NCBI RefSeq assembly: GCF_900142705.1
Contig: NZ_FRBV01000001.1
Span: 310,001 to 374,000 of the forward strand
Length of the DNA stretch: 64,000 nt
Reading direction: 5' to 3'
DNA from: Nitrosospira sp. Nsp11
GTDB taxonomy: Bacteria; Pseudomonadota; Gammaproteobacteria; Burkholderiales; Nitrosomonadaceae
The notes under the pieces were generated by a model. It saw only the letters and a program-made list of their open reading frames with translations. It did not search any database and was not told where the DNA came from. Positions within the stretch are counted from its first letter, which is position 1. Each line of letters opens with the position of its first letter. Positions 8,799 to 17,079 of this stretch are shown here, one piece after another. The translations under genes and the position numbers were made by a program.

Positions 8799-10217
8799 AT
8801 GCCATCCTTGCCTCAACCCACTCTCGATGATGCCATTGACAGTGTAGATATTGCACTTCGCGTTTCAAACCTGTCAAAAACATATCGTATTTATGACCGC
8901 TCACAAGACAGGTTGCTGCAGAGCCTGTGGGGCAGCCGCAAGCAACTTTACCGCGAGTTCATGGCGCTGGATAGCATTTCATTTGATGTCTATCGCGGCG
9001 AAACCGTCGGCGTCATCGGCCTCAACGGTTCAGGCAAGAGCACATTGCTGCAACTGATCGCCGGAACATTGACGCCCACCAAAGGTGAAATATTCATCAA
9101 CGGCAAAGTGTCGGCATTGCTCGAGTTGGGAGCCGGTTTCAATACCGAGTTTACCGGGCGCGAAAACATCTATCTGGCGGCATCGATTGCGGGGCTTACC
9201 AGCCTCGAGGTCGAGCAACGTTATGATCGGATTGCGGCGTACGCAGACATCGGCGGCTTTATCGACCAACCGGTGAAGACGTATTCGAGCGGCATGTATG
9301 TGCGTCTTGCATTCGCGGTAGCGATATCGGTCGAACCCGAAGTGCTGATTATAGACGAGGCGCTCGCGGTAGGAGATATGGAGTTTCAGACGAAGTGCAT
9401 GGTGACGTTGAAACAGATGCAGGAGCGGGGCGCTACCATCTTGTTCGTCAGTCACGATGTTGGAGCCGTCAGCGCGCTATGCCGGCGCACTCTTTACCTG
9501 AAACAGGGACAGGCACGTGAGTTGGGACCTACCGCGGAGGTGGTTGCGCGCTATATTCGCGAGGTGCAGGAAGCAAACAACCGGACGATTATCGGCGCTA
9601 TCGCTGACGCTGTAACTCAAACCGCAGAAATTGCCGGCATCAATGATGCCGCTGGAATCCCTGACGCTATTGGGACTACCGGAACCGCTCAAGCAGCTAT
9701 AACGATGGGCGACCTTCCGCTCACGCGGAACGAGCATTTTGCCCGCTTTGCCGAAAAGGCAAACCATTGCCGCTCAGGGACTGGCGATATAAGAATCATG
9801 TACGCGGAGATGCTGGACGATAAGGGGCTGCCCGTTCGCTCAGCGGAGTTTGGGCAGGAGGTATCCATACGAATTATCGTCGAAGCCGTCCGCACCTGTA
9901 CCTTTTCCGTCAACTACAAGATTTGCGACAAGAACCGTACGCCGGTCATCGGGGCCGATTTTTTGATGCAAGGTCAGGCGCTGCTGACGTTGGCGCCAGC
10001 GCAGCAGGCGGAAGTCGTTTACCGGACATCTCTTCCCCTGACCGATGGCAGATACAGCCTGAGAATCTCGCTGACACACCCTATCAAGGCACATCAACAG
10101 GCATTGTTTTTCGACATAGTGGAGATTGGGCATGTGTTCGAGGTGCTGCCAAACCCAACCGCCAAGTTCTGGACACAGGTTTATCTTCCGAATGTGCTGG
10201 AGGTAAAAGTTTTATAA
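8799..10217 (+). CDS. Wzt-type ABC transporter ATPase for polysaccharide export
   Basis: This 472-residue protein has an N-terminal ABC ATPase domain (~15-260) with Walker A GLNGSGKST, signature YSSGMYVRLAF and Walker B VLIIDEALAVGD, then the switch VSHD. After an alanine/isoleucine-rich linker (~265-315) comes a C-terminal domain (~325-472) of the Wzt carbohydrate-binding type, used to recognise the terminal modification of O-antigen chains. The partner Wzm permease is not in the window, so the ATPase is an orphan locally. It opens a coupled set of five genes; its TAA overlaps the next ATG by one base. Confidence 0.85.
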   Translation: MPSLPQPTLDDAIDSVDIALRVSNLSKTYRIYDRSQDRLLQSLWGSRKQLYREFMALDSISFDVYRGETVGVIGLNGSGKSTLLQLIAGTLTPTKGEIFINGKVSALLELGAGFNTEFTGRENIYLAASIAGLTSLEVEQRYDRIAAYADIGGFIDQPVKTYSSGMYVRLAFAVAISVEPEVLIIDEALAVGDMEFQTKCMVTLKQMQERGATILFVSHDVGAVSALCRRTLYLKQGQARELGPTAEVVARYIREVQEANNRTIIGAIADAVTQTAEIAGINDAAGIPDAIGTTGTAQAAITMGDLPLTRNEHFARFAEKANHCRSGTGDIRIMYAEMLDDKGLPVRSAEFGQEVSIRIIVEAVRTCTFSVNYKICDKNRTPVIGADFLMQGQALLTLAPAQQAEVVYRTSLPLTDGRYSLRISLTHPIKAHQQALFFDIVEIGHVFEVLPNPTAKFWTQVYLPNVLEVKVL

Positions 10218-11095
10218 TGAGTATCATGAAATCCACGCCAGAAGGACGCAGTTTGCTGGTAATCGGCCACCCTGGCCATGAATTGCGCGTCTACGGCTGG
10301 ATTGGCCAGACACGGCCCATCGTCTGCATTCTTACCGATGGTTCCGGTAGCGATGGCACGCCCAGGCTGGATAAAACGCTGGAAATCCTGCACGAATCAG
10401 GTGCGGAGATCGGACCGCTATGCGGGGAACTCAGCGATCGGGAAATTTATGAGAAAATCCTGCGTCATGAATACGATCCGTTCGATATCCTGTGCGAACG
10501 ACTGGCCAGGCTCATCACCGCGCGAGATATCGATCTGGTCGTCAGCGACGCTATAGAAGGTTACAATCCGGTCCACGATTTGTGCGAGGCATTGGTTCGC
10601 ACGGGGGTCGGTATCGCCAGGAATGCCAATGATGCTGACAGCAACGAAAATGCCGATAAAAAAAGCAATGGAACACCTCGCTCGATCCGGCATTGCACCA
10701 TTCCTCTGATGAATGATCCCCGTCCAGCTACAGGCAGCATGGAAGCCGCGCACCATGCAATTGAATTGACACCGCTGCGGTTCAAGCAGAAGCTGGAGGC
10801 GATGCGGAGCTATGCCGCCAGCGCGGGAGGAATCCTGCAAGAGGAAGTGGGAGATGCGTTTCACAACTTTGGTGAACAAGCTTTCGCCCGTGAGTACCTG
10901 TTTGCGGCTGCTGCGCCGGGGCAGGAACCGGAACGGCGCTTCTCGCGACAAAAACCCTTTTATGAAACCTATGGAGAACAAAAAGTCGCTGCTGGCCGTT
11001 ATCAATCTGTCATTCGTTTCCGCGAGCATGTTCTGCCAATTTTGAATCACCTTCGCAAGAAGGTATCGGACACGCGGGCGGATGCGCAGGGATGA
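10217..11095 (+). CDS. PIG-L/LmbE-like protein, divergent (function uncertain)
   Basis: This 292-residue protein begins with LLVIGHPGHELRVYGWIG followed by ILTDGSGSDGTPR. That layout recalls PIG-L/LmbE N-acetylglucosaminyl deacetylases, whose zinc site starts with a PHxDDE-type motif. Here the acidic residues are replaced (GHPGHELR), so zinc hydrolase activity is doubtful. A second possible His (NPVHDLCEAL) is near residue 120. Residues ~135-155 are a low-complexity Asn/Asp/Lys segment. The C-terminal half contains PFYETYGEQKV. It is translationally coupled to the Wzt-like gene (TAATG) and lies 7 bp before the glycosyltransferase, so a role in surface glycan handling is likely. The family call is tentative. 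Confidence 0.45.
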   Translation: MSIMKSTPEGRSLLVIGHPGHELRVYGWIGQTRPIVCILTDGSGSDGTPRLDKTLEILHESGAEIGPLCGELSDREIYEKILRHEYDPFDILCERLARLITARDIDLVVSDAIEGYNPVHDLCEALVRTGVGIARNANDADSNENADKKSNGTPRSIRHCTIPLMNDPRPATGSMEAAHHAIELTPLRFKQKLEAMRSYAASAGGILQEEVGDAFHNFGEQAFAREYLFAAAAPGQEPERRFSRQKPFYETYGEQKVAAGRYQSVIRFREHVLPILNHLRKKVSDTRADAQG

Positions 11096-11102
11096 AGCTG
11101 CA

Positions 11103-12968
11103 ATGAGGGTGCTGATCACCAATAATACGCTGGATAACCGCGCCGGGTCCGAGGTCTACGTGCGCGATCTCGCGCTCGCGCTGTTGCGGCGCGGCCATAA
11201 CCCGGTGGCCTATAGCACCCGACTCGGGATGGTCGCCAATGAGTTGCGCGAGGCGACCATCCCGGTAATCAACGACCTCAGGCTGCTCACAGCAATTCCG
11301 GACATCATCCATGGACAGCATCATCTGGATGCAATGACCGCCATGTTGCATTTCCCTGATACGCCGGCTGTCTATTTCTGCCATGGTTGGCTGCCCTGGG
11401 AGGAGATGGCGCCGCACTTCCCCACTATACAGCGCTATGTCGCGGTCGACGACCTTTGCCGGGAACGCCTGCAATGCTTGCACGGTATCTCCGGCGAGCG
11501 CATCCGGATGATCCGCAATTTTGTCGATCTGCGGCGTTTTGCGCTGCGCGGCGATCTGCCCGCTACCCCTCGTCGCGCGCTGGTTTTCAGCAATTACATA
11601 AACGAGGATGGTTGCCTGGGCATTTTGCGTCAGGCGTGTGCCGGCCGCGGCATCGAACTGGATGCCATCGGTCTTTCCGTCGGGCATAGTGAAGCCCGGC
11701 CCGAGCAGATCCTCGGCCAATACGATATTGTATTTGCCAAAGCGCGGTGTGCGCTTGAGGCGCTCGCCTGCGGGACAGCCCTGATTGCTTGCGATGCCGC
11801 CGGCCTGGGCGGCATGGTCACACCCGGCAATTATGAACGATTTCGCGCACTGAACTTCGGCATCCGCACCTTGCGTGATCCCATTACTGTCGAAACCATT
11901 ACGAGGGAAATCGATCTGTACGATGCAGCCGGCGCCCGCGGAGTCACTCAACGTGTGCGAGCGGAAGCGGCCATGGAACCGGCAATCGATCAGATTATCG
12001 ATGTGTACCGGGAAGCAGTCGATGCGCAGCTTGCCGCTCGAGCTACGAAATACCCGGAAAAAGAAACTGACTATCGTACCCATTTCCTGACTGCCAGCGA
12101 TTATCTTCGCGGGGTCGCAGATTTCACCAAGGGCCGTTACCGAGCCGAGCAAGAGCGGGACCAAGCTCGGGTCGAAGCGGCGGCGCAGCGTTTGCGTACA
12201 AAACAAGCCGAGTCTGAGCTGACGAGAATTCGCAACTCGCGTCTCTGGCCTGTCGTGACCTCACTCTACCGCTTGAAGGACGCCGTATGGAGACGTTCCG
12301 CGGCTATGTTAAAAATACGTCAGGATAATCGCCACGATGGAGATAATCAGGGCATTCATGGTAGCCCTGCTGTAAACGACCATCCCCGAATATTCGAACA
12401 AATCTACCAGCATAATTCATGGCAAAGTGCTGAATCCCGGTCCGGACCCGGCTCGACCCTGGAGCGAACCAAGGCGTTGCGACAGGAGTTACCCGCAGTG
12501 CTAAGCAGATTGGGCGTCCGAACTCTCGTCGATGCGCCATGTGGCGACTGCAATTGGCGCCAGCACATCGAGATGGACCTGGATGCCTACATTGGCGTCG
12601 ATATCGTCCCTGCATTGATCGAGGACAATCGCCGGCGCTACCAGGATTTCAACTGGAAATTCGAGGTTATGGACTTGATCAAAGATCCCCTCCCCACGGG
12701 CGATGCGGTACTCTGCCGCGATGCCCTGATCCACCTGTCACTTGCAGATATCGGCCGGGCTCTTTCCAACATCCGCCGCTCAGGGGCAAAATATCTGCTG
12801 GCAACCAGCCATGAAGCAATCAGCGTCAATACCGACATCACTACCGGCGGATGGCGTTCAGTGAACCTTATGCTGGCACCCTTTAATCTTTCGGCTCCGC
12901 TGGAACGCATTGTTGAAAACGCGCAGACCGGGAAGATACTGGGCGTATGGGCGCTGGGCAAACCATGA
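11103..12968 (+). CDS. Glycosyltransferase (GT4-like) fused to a SAM-dependent methyltransferase
   Basis: This 621-residue protein has three parts. Residues ~1-320 resemble a GT-B glycosyltransferase of the GT4 type (GSEVYVRDLALALLRRGH near the start, VRNF-like IRNFVDL, ALEALACGTALIACDAAG). Residues ~340-415 form a charged coiled coil (RAEQERDQARVEAAAQRL). Residues ~440-621 are a class I methyltransferase, with motif I LVDAPCGDCNW near residue 475 and CRDALIHLS. I chose the ATG at 11103; a GTG at 11082 gives seven extra residues. Upstream Wzt has a modification-reading domain, so the methyltransferase may cap or mark the glycan chain (inference). It overlaps the next gene by 4 bp. Confidence 0.8.
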   Translation: MRVLITNNTLDNRAGSEVYVRDLALALLRRGHNPVAYSTRLGMVANELREATIPVINDLRLLTAIPDIIHGQHHLDAMTAMLHFPDTPAVYFCHGWLPWEEMAPHFPTIQRYVAVDDLCRERLQCLHGISGERIRMIRNFVDLRRFALRGDLPATPRRALVFSNYINEDGCLGILRQACAGRGIELDAIGLSVGHSEARPEQILGQYDIVFAKARCALEALACGTALIACDAAGLGGMVTPGNYERFRALNFGIRTLRDPITVETITREIDLYDAAGARGVTQRVRAEAAMEPAIDQIIDVYREAVDAQLAARATKYPEKETDYRTHFLTASDYLRGVADFTKGRYRAEQERDQARVEAAAQRLRTKQAESELTRIRNSRLWPVVTSLYRLKDAVWRRSAAMLKIRQDNRHDGDNQGIHGSPAVNDHPRIFEQIYQHNSWQSAESRSGPGSTLERTKALRQELPAVLSRLGVRTLVDAPCGDCNWRQHIEMDLDAYIGVDIVPALIEDNRRRYQDFNWKFEVMDLIKDPLPTGDAVLCRDALIHLSLADIGRALSNIRRSGAKYLLATSHEAISVNTDITTGGWRSVNLMLAPFNLSAPLERIVENAQTGKILGVWALGKP

Positions 12969-13966
12969 CTCGGCCCGTCCTCGATCTCGAATTGCCGGGC
13001 GGCGTCCAGGACCAGGCGCGTCCCATCGATACCGCCGTTGTGGGAGTGGGCTATTTCGGCAGCCTGCACGCGCTATGTTACTCTAGATTGCCGGGCAGCC
13101 GGCTGCGGGCGTTGGTCGATCCAGATCCAATGACGAAATCCTTTGCCGACTACCTTGGCGTAAGCTGGTTCAGTCATCTTGCCGATCTCCCATCCACGGT
13201 GCGTGCGGTATCAGTGGCGACGCCGGTCGCTACGCACTACGCGCTGACAAAAGCACTGCTTCAGCGTGGGTTGGATGTGCTGCTGGAAAAGCCAATAGCA
13301 GAAACCGCGGCACAGGCGGCGAAGCTGGAGATCATGGCGGACGCAAAGTGTTGTGTCCTGCAGATTGGCCACATCGAGCGCTTTAATCCCGCTTTTGCCA
13401 CCGGCCCATCCTTGCTGGGCCGGGCTCATACTATCCAGACAGTTCGTACTACGCATCGCAAGCCCCGTGCGGGCGCACTGGATGTGGTGATCGATTTGAT
13501 GATTCATGACCTCGACCTGGTCCTGCACGGGGTGGCCTCCCCCGTGGTTGAATTTCACGCCTCGGGTAGCAGTCATCATTTGACCCCTATCGATGAAGCA
13601 CAAGTTGAGCTGACCTTCGCTAACGGTTGCCGCGCATCTCTGCGCGCGCACTGGGGCTCAGGCGCAAGAAAAGAAGACCGCTGCATGACCGCTGAACTGG
13701 ACGATAATGAAACCTGGACCATTGATTTTCGGCGCCGGATCACCTACCGTAACTTCCCCACGGGCCTCTCGCGCCCCGGCAATACCCACAACCCTTCCCT
13801 TACACATTCCGAGCCCGGGATACAGCAAGACGCGCTGAGCCTGCAACTCGCCTCTTTTCTGGAGGCTTCGCGCACCCGCACGGTACCGCGGGTCACTTCG
13901 GGAGAAGGCCATGCAGCGCTATACCTGGCGCAACAGATCCGACAACGGATACTCGACGGCGCCTGA
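12965..13966 (+). CDS. Gfo/Idh/MocA-family sugar oxidoreductase
   Basis: This 333-residue NAD(P)-dependent oxidoreductase has an N-terminal Rossmann domain (VVGVGYFGSLHALCYSRLPG), the family motif EKP near residue 115 (LLEKPIAETA) and IGHIERFNPAF. The ATG at 12965 overlaps the upstream stop (ATGA). Paired with the DegT aminotransferase that follows, it has the right chemistry to oxidise C3 of a UDP-sugar for amination. GnnA (UDP-GlcNAc 3-dehydrogenase for diamino lipid A) and WlbA/WbpB (O-antigen) are the known models, and the sequence alone does not separate them. The lpxA gene 5 kb away favours considering GnnA. Confidence 0.8.
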   Translation: MTRPVLDLELPGGVQDQARPIDTAVVGVGYFGSLHALCYSRLPGSRLRALVDPDPMTKSFADYLGVSWFSHLADLPSTVRAVSVATPVATHYALTKALLQRGLDVLLEKPIAETAAQAAKLEIMADAKCCVLQIGHIERFNPAFATGPSLLGRAHTIQTVRTTHRKPRAGALDVVIDLMIHDLDLVLHGVASPVVEFHASGSSHHLTPIDEAQVELTFANGCRASLRAHWGSGARKEDRCMTAELDDNETWTIDFRRRITYRNFPTGLSRPGNTHNPSLTHSEPGIQQDALSLQLASFLEASRTRTVPRVTSGEGHAALYLAQQIRQRILDGA

Positions 13967-15096
13967 TGATCGTACCCCAATTGGATCTGGGTTCAGAGTA
14001 TGAGCAATTACGCGCCGAGATCGATGCCGCGGTGCAGCGGGTACTCGCAAGCGGCAACTTCATCGACGGTGCTGAAAATGATGCATTGGAACGCGAGTTG
14101 GCCGCCTACATAGGCGTTGCTGAAGTGGTCTGCGTCAACTCGGGTACGGATGCACTGCTGCTCTCCCTAAAGGCCTTGGGCATAGGTGCAGGAGATGAGG
14201 TAATCGTGCCGGGTTTCACTTTTTTCGCGACAGCGGAGGCGGTTTGCCTGACCGGCGCCCAACCACGTTTCGCCGACTGCTCAGCCCAACATTATAATAT
14301 CGACGTAGATAGCGTACGGCAGGCTTTGACGCCTCAGACGAAAGCGATTATTGCCGTCCATCTCTTTGGGGAGCCGGTTGACCTCGCGCCACTGCAGCAA
14401 TTCTGCGAAAGCCATGGCTTGTGGCTGATCGAGGACGCGGCGCAAGCAATCGGTGCGCAATATTGCGGTCGCAGTGTCGGATCATTCGGCGTCACCGGCG
14501 CCTTCAGCTTTTATCCTACGAAAAATCTTGGCGCATACGGAGACGGCGGCGCAATTACCTGCAATGATCCGGCCTTGGCCAGGCGGCTGCGCAGTCTTGG
14601 AAATCACGGTCGCCAGAATCGCTATCAACATACCGAAATCGGTTGCAACAGTCGTCTCGACGAGATCCAGGCAGCTATTCTACGAGTCAAGCTTCCTTAC
14701 CTGGATCAATGGAATGCGCGGCGCCGGCAACTTGCCGCTCTTTATCAGGAAGCCTTGCGCGGTACCGCCTGTGGCTGGCCGGTAGCTATAAAAGGCAGTA
14801 TCTCTGTCTATCACCAGTTTGTCATTACCCATCCCCGGCGCAACGAACTTCAAATATTTCTGGCTGAATGTGATATCGCAACTGCCGTGTTTTATCCCAT
14901 CCCCTGCCATCTACAACCGGCTTTCTCCGTATCGCATGCCGGGGTATCACTGCCGCTAGCTGAGTGCCTCGCTGATCAGGTGCTGGCCCTGCCCATCTTC
15001 CCCGCGCTGCCTGAAGAAAAAGTAGCGCACATCGCGAAAATGATACGAGTCTTTGAGCAGCGCTTCCCAATCGACGTGGAATATTCGCCTGTCTGA
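13966..15096 (+). CDS. DegT/DnrJ/EryC1 sugar aminotransferase
   Basis: This 376-residue PLP-dependent sugar aminotransferase has NSGTDALLLSLKALGIGAGD, PGFTFFATAEAV, EDAAQAIGA and SFYPTKNLGAYGDGGAI, with the PLP lysine near residue 186. The length is typical. Its ATG shares one base with the stop of the upstream oxidoreductase. The pair probably converts a UDP-hexose to a 3-keto and then a 3-amino sugar. Known equivalents are GnnB (UDP-GlcNAc3N for lipid A) and WbpE/WlbC (O-antigen). No N-acetyltransferase or C6-dehydrogenase of the WbpA/WbpD kind is seen in the window. It ends the cluster and converges on the EncFtn-like gene. Confidence 0.85.
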   Translation: MIVPQLDLGSEYEQLRAEIDAAVQRVLASGNFIDGAENDALERELAAYIGVAEVVCVNSGTDALLLSLKALGIGAGDEVIVPGFTFFATAEAVCLTGAQPRFADCSAQHYNIDVDSVRQALTPQTKAIIAVHLFGEPVDLAPLQQFCESHGLWLIEDAAQAIGAQYCGRSVGSFGVTGAFSFYPTKNLGAYGDGGAITCNDPALARRLRSLGNHGRQNRYQHTEIGCNSRLDEIQAAILRVKLPYLDQWNARRRQLAALYQEALRGTACGWPVAIKGSISVYHQFVITHPRRNELQIFLAECDIATAVFYPIPCHLQPAFSVSHAGVSLPLAECLADQVLALPIFPALPEEKVAHIAKMIRVFEQRFPIDVEYSPV

Positions 15097-15281
15097 AGAG
15101 CGGCGCCAGCAATTAGCGATTCAATAGAAACCTGTTCGGCCTGGAAAAGCCTTGGCGCTACCCGTGAATGATTTATAGCTGCATGAGTATCAGGCAGCTC
15201 ATCATTAGCGAGTCTGCTTGTGCAAGAGGCCAGCCGGCTATTCAGAAGAATTCACGAATAAGTCCTCAGGAAGCGCCTGCT

Positions 15282-15569
15282 CTAGTCGTGCGTAAGCGGC
15301 GTCTCAGTGAACAGATACTCTTTCAGCTCGGAGGAAAACTTCGCATCCCTACGCCGGATCCATTCCAGCACCATGGAGGCGTGCTCTTTCTCCTCATCAC
15401 GATTATGCATGAGAATGGCCTTGAGCTCCTCATCCTTGCACGCGTTTACACGCTGGTTGTACCAATCGACAGCCTCCAGCTCTTCCATCAGCGACACGAT
15501 TGCGCGGTGCATGTCCCTCGTTTCATCGGACAACTCTTCAATAGGCTCATGGTAACCAACACTTGACAT
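15282..15569 (-). CDS. Encapsulated-ferritin-like protein (EncFtn family), no targeting tail
   Basis: This 95-residue two-helix ferritin-like protein closely follows EncFtn. It has HRAIVSLMEELEAVDWYNQR and HNRDEEKEHA, and ends in EYLFTETPLTHD. The metal and ferroxidase residues of the family align with Glu29/Glu30, Trp36, Tyr37, Glu60 and His63. EncFtn oxidises Fe(II) inside encapsulin shells. The C-terminal extension and loading peptide of known cargo are missing, and no encapsulin gene is nearby. I chose the ATG at 15569 because GGGAG sits 7 bases upstream. The TTG at 15593 adds eight residues with no ribosome site. The gene is monocistronic. Confidence 0.85.
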   Translation of the reverse strand: MSSVGYHEPIEELSDETRDMHRAIVSLMEELEAVDWYNQRVNACKDEELKAILMHNRDEEKEHASMVLEWIRRRDAKFSSELKEYLFTETPLTHD

Positions 15570-16410
15570 TGCTTGCTCCCTTTTTGTGGACAATAAATTT
15601 CAATATTGGATGCTTTTATTGGTTCAGGTGAGATTTTCTGCGGCCATCGCTATGTTAGCAAGTGATGCTGTGGCTGGGACCTTACAGATCACCGTTGTGT
15701 AATCATGTAAGCCATACCCCAGTTCCATGCCTGGATTGGGCTAAGTCGAACTAAGTTTAACAGAACCGCATGTTACAGCTAGAGAGACGTCGACCTTTTG
15801 CCGGGCCATTTTCCAATGACCTGGTTTTTATCCTGTACAGTTTAAAGAAGAGTGAGCACGCCATCACAGATGGTACGCGATGTTGGTATCGAGTCGCCCG
15901 GATTAGCCGTATGGAAATGTATCCCCTACGCGCTCTACTTTGCCAGAGAATTACCGCAGCGGGGAGGAAATCTGACAGGCAAATCCTTGGAATTTTCAAG
16001 GCGTATGTTGGGGTAAGGCACAATTCCAACATTTCGTGCTGCTCAAACATTCGAGTTCCATTCGTCACGCCAATGTACGGAGATTGGACCCAAGTAGGTC
16101 GGGCTACGCCCGACGATCGAAGGAATGATGTCGGGCATAGCCCGACCTACTTGCTCAAAATTTAGCGTAACACGCGCTGATGCGTACGCTACGACCGTTG
16201 ATACCCAATCGATGCTTCTATCCTTCTATCAAGCTATCCCGTCTCGGCCCTATGTGTTTTACCGCACAGTATGAGCCGCAATCATGGTGTTAATCTGATA
16301 ACTCTTGCCGCTTGGTATCTGTAGCCGCTGATAACTCTAATGTTGAGAATATCAATGCCGGCTACTCCGTGAGCAAGCAATATTTAGATTTTTTGATAGG
16401 AGATTCAATC
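15570..16410. other. Intergenic stretch without a recognisable gene
   Basis: About 840 bp between the EncFtn-like gene and the CsbD-like gene. Open frames here (for example ~15757-16068 on the minus strand and ~15770-16165 on the plus strand) have no recognisable domains or ribosome sites and overlap one another. The only clear structure is the inverted repeat at 16091-16153. Decayed sequence or an unrecognised small RNA cannot be excluded. Confidence 0.5.
16091..16153. repeat. REP-like hairpin, 23-bp inverted repeat
   Basis: Arms at 16091-16113 and 16131-16153 (core AAGTAGGTCGGGCTACGCCC) are reverse complements with one mismatch and a 17-bp loop. The sequence type, a GTAGGTCGGGCTACGCCCGAC palindrome, is a common dispersed intergenic repeat in proteobacteria. 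No adjacent gene makes it an obvious terminator. Confidence 0.8.
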
Positions 16411-16596
16411 ATGAATAAAGACCAAGTCAAAGGTACCGCAAAAGACATCGCTGGAAAAGTCCAGGAAGAGGCCGGAAACTTGACAGGAAGTAAAGAACAA
16501 GAAGCCAAAGGGCTTGCAAAACAAGTAGAAGGAAAAACGCAAAAGAAGGTGGGAGATGCCAAGGAAGCTGTCAAAGATGCAATTGACAAGCTTTAA
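16411..16596 (+). CDS. CsbD-like stress protein
   Basis: This 61-residue hydrophilic protein has repeated KGxAKxxxGKxQE segments (KDQVKGTAKDIAGKVQEEAG, then KGLAKQVEGKTQ). The pattern is typical of the CsbD/YjbJ family, which is induced by general stress and predicted to be largely disordered or helical. Its biochemical role is unknown. The ATG at 16411 is preceded by TAGGAGA at a good distance; a longer in-frame opening upstream lacks one. A rho-independent terminator follows ~70 bp downstream. The gene is free-standing, and its low complexity makes orthology to any one CsbD uncertain. Confidence 0.8.
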   Translation: MNKDQVKGTAKDIAGKVQEEAGNLTGSKEQEAKGLAKQVEGKTQKKVGDAKEAVKDAIDKL

Positions 16597-16668
16597 CAGT
16601 TGCACGCAAAGTCGGGGAGAAACCCGATAAAGAAGGAAGACTCCGGCGAAATATAAGCATCTGCAATG

Positions 16669-16703
16669 CCCCGGCCCCAGGTTACTGCGAGCCGGGGTTT
16701 TTA
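16669..16703 (+). terminator. Rho-independent terminator after the CsbD-like gene
   Basis: CCCCGGC (16669-16675) pairs perfectly with GCCGGGG (16691-16697) around a 15-base loop and is followed by a T run. Position and orientation fit termination of the CsbD-like transcript. Confidence 0.75.
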
Positions 16704-16707
16704 TTCT

Positions 16708-16818
16708 GCTCGCCAGTTTGCCGAACGGGAGAACCATTACCTGTGGGGCAGGCGCTATCCGCTGTCCATTGTTGAGAAAGACGCAAAGCCCGCCGTGAAC
16801 ACTGGACCATTTATCTGA
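16708..16818 (+). pseudogene. Fragment of a YgjP-like (M48/DUF45) metallopeptidase
   Basis: In frame from 16708 the sequence reads ARQFAERENHYLWGRRYPLS, then IVEKDAKPAV, and stops at 16816-16818. FAERE-HYLWGRRY is the start of the conserved region of YgjP-like zinc metallopeptidases, which often accompany type I restriction systems. The HExxH catalytic part is absent, so this is a ~36-residue remnant. It lies between the CsbD terminator and the Wadjet genes, at the left edge of the island. The family match is from memory of the motif. Confidence 0.5.
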
Positions 16819-17079
16819 CAGTTTTCTTTCGAAATTTCTGACAGCCGGGTGCGTCGGAAGAAATTCGCTCGGTTATTTGCCCTAAATTAGGCGGGATTCC
16901 ATGCTACTCGGAGCGAGAACTTGCGGCAGACTTGAGCCTCTCAAGCTGCTCAGGTCGTTCGCATCAAGCGAGAGCAAGAGTTTTGGAAATAAATTGCCGG
17001 ATTGCCCAAGACCGATTCCGAGCTTATACCGGCTGTGCCCGAAAATTTGTCCAAACAAAAGTATGCATTGTGCGGTTTG

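Noticed and set aside
15282-15320. Encapsulin-loading peptide downstream of the EncFtn-like stop
   Set aside because: Reading the frames after the stop gives no Leu/Gly/Ser-Leu-type loading motif, only a short polar stretch ending in a stop.
15757-16165. Overlapping open frames on both strands in the EncFtn-CsbD gap
   Set aside because: They lie opposite each other, lack ribosome sites and one spans the REP-like hairpin; no family resemblance.
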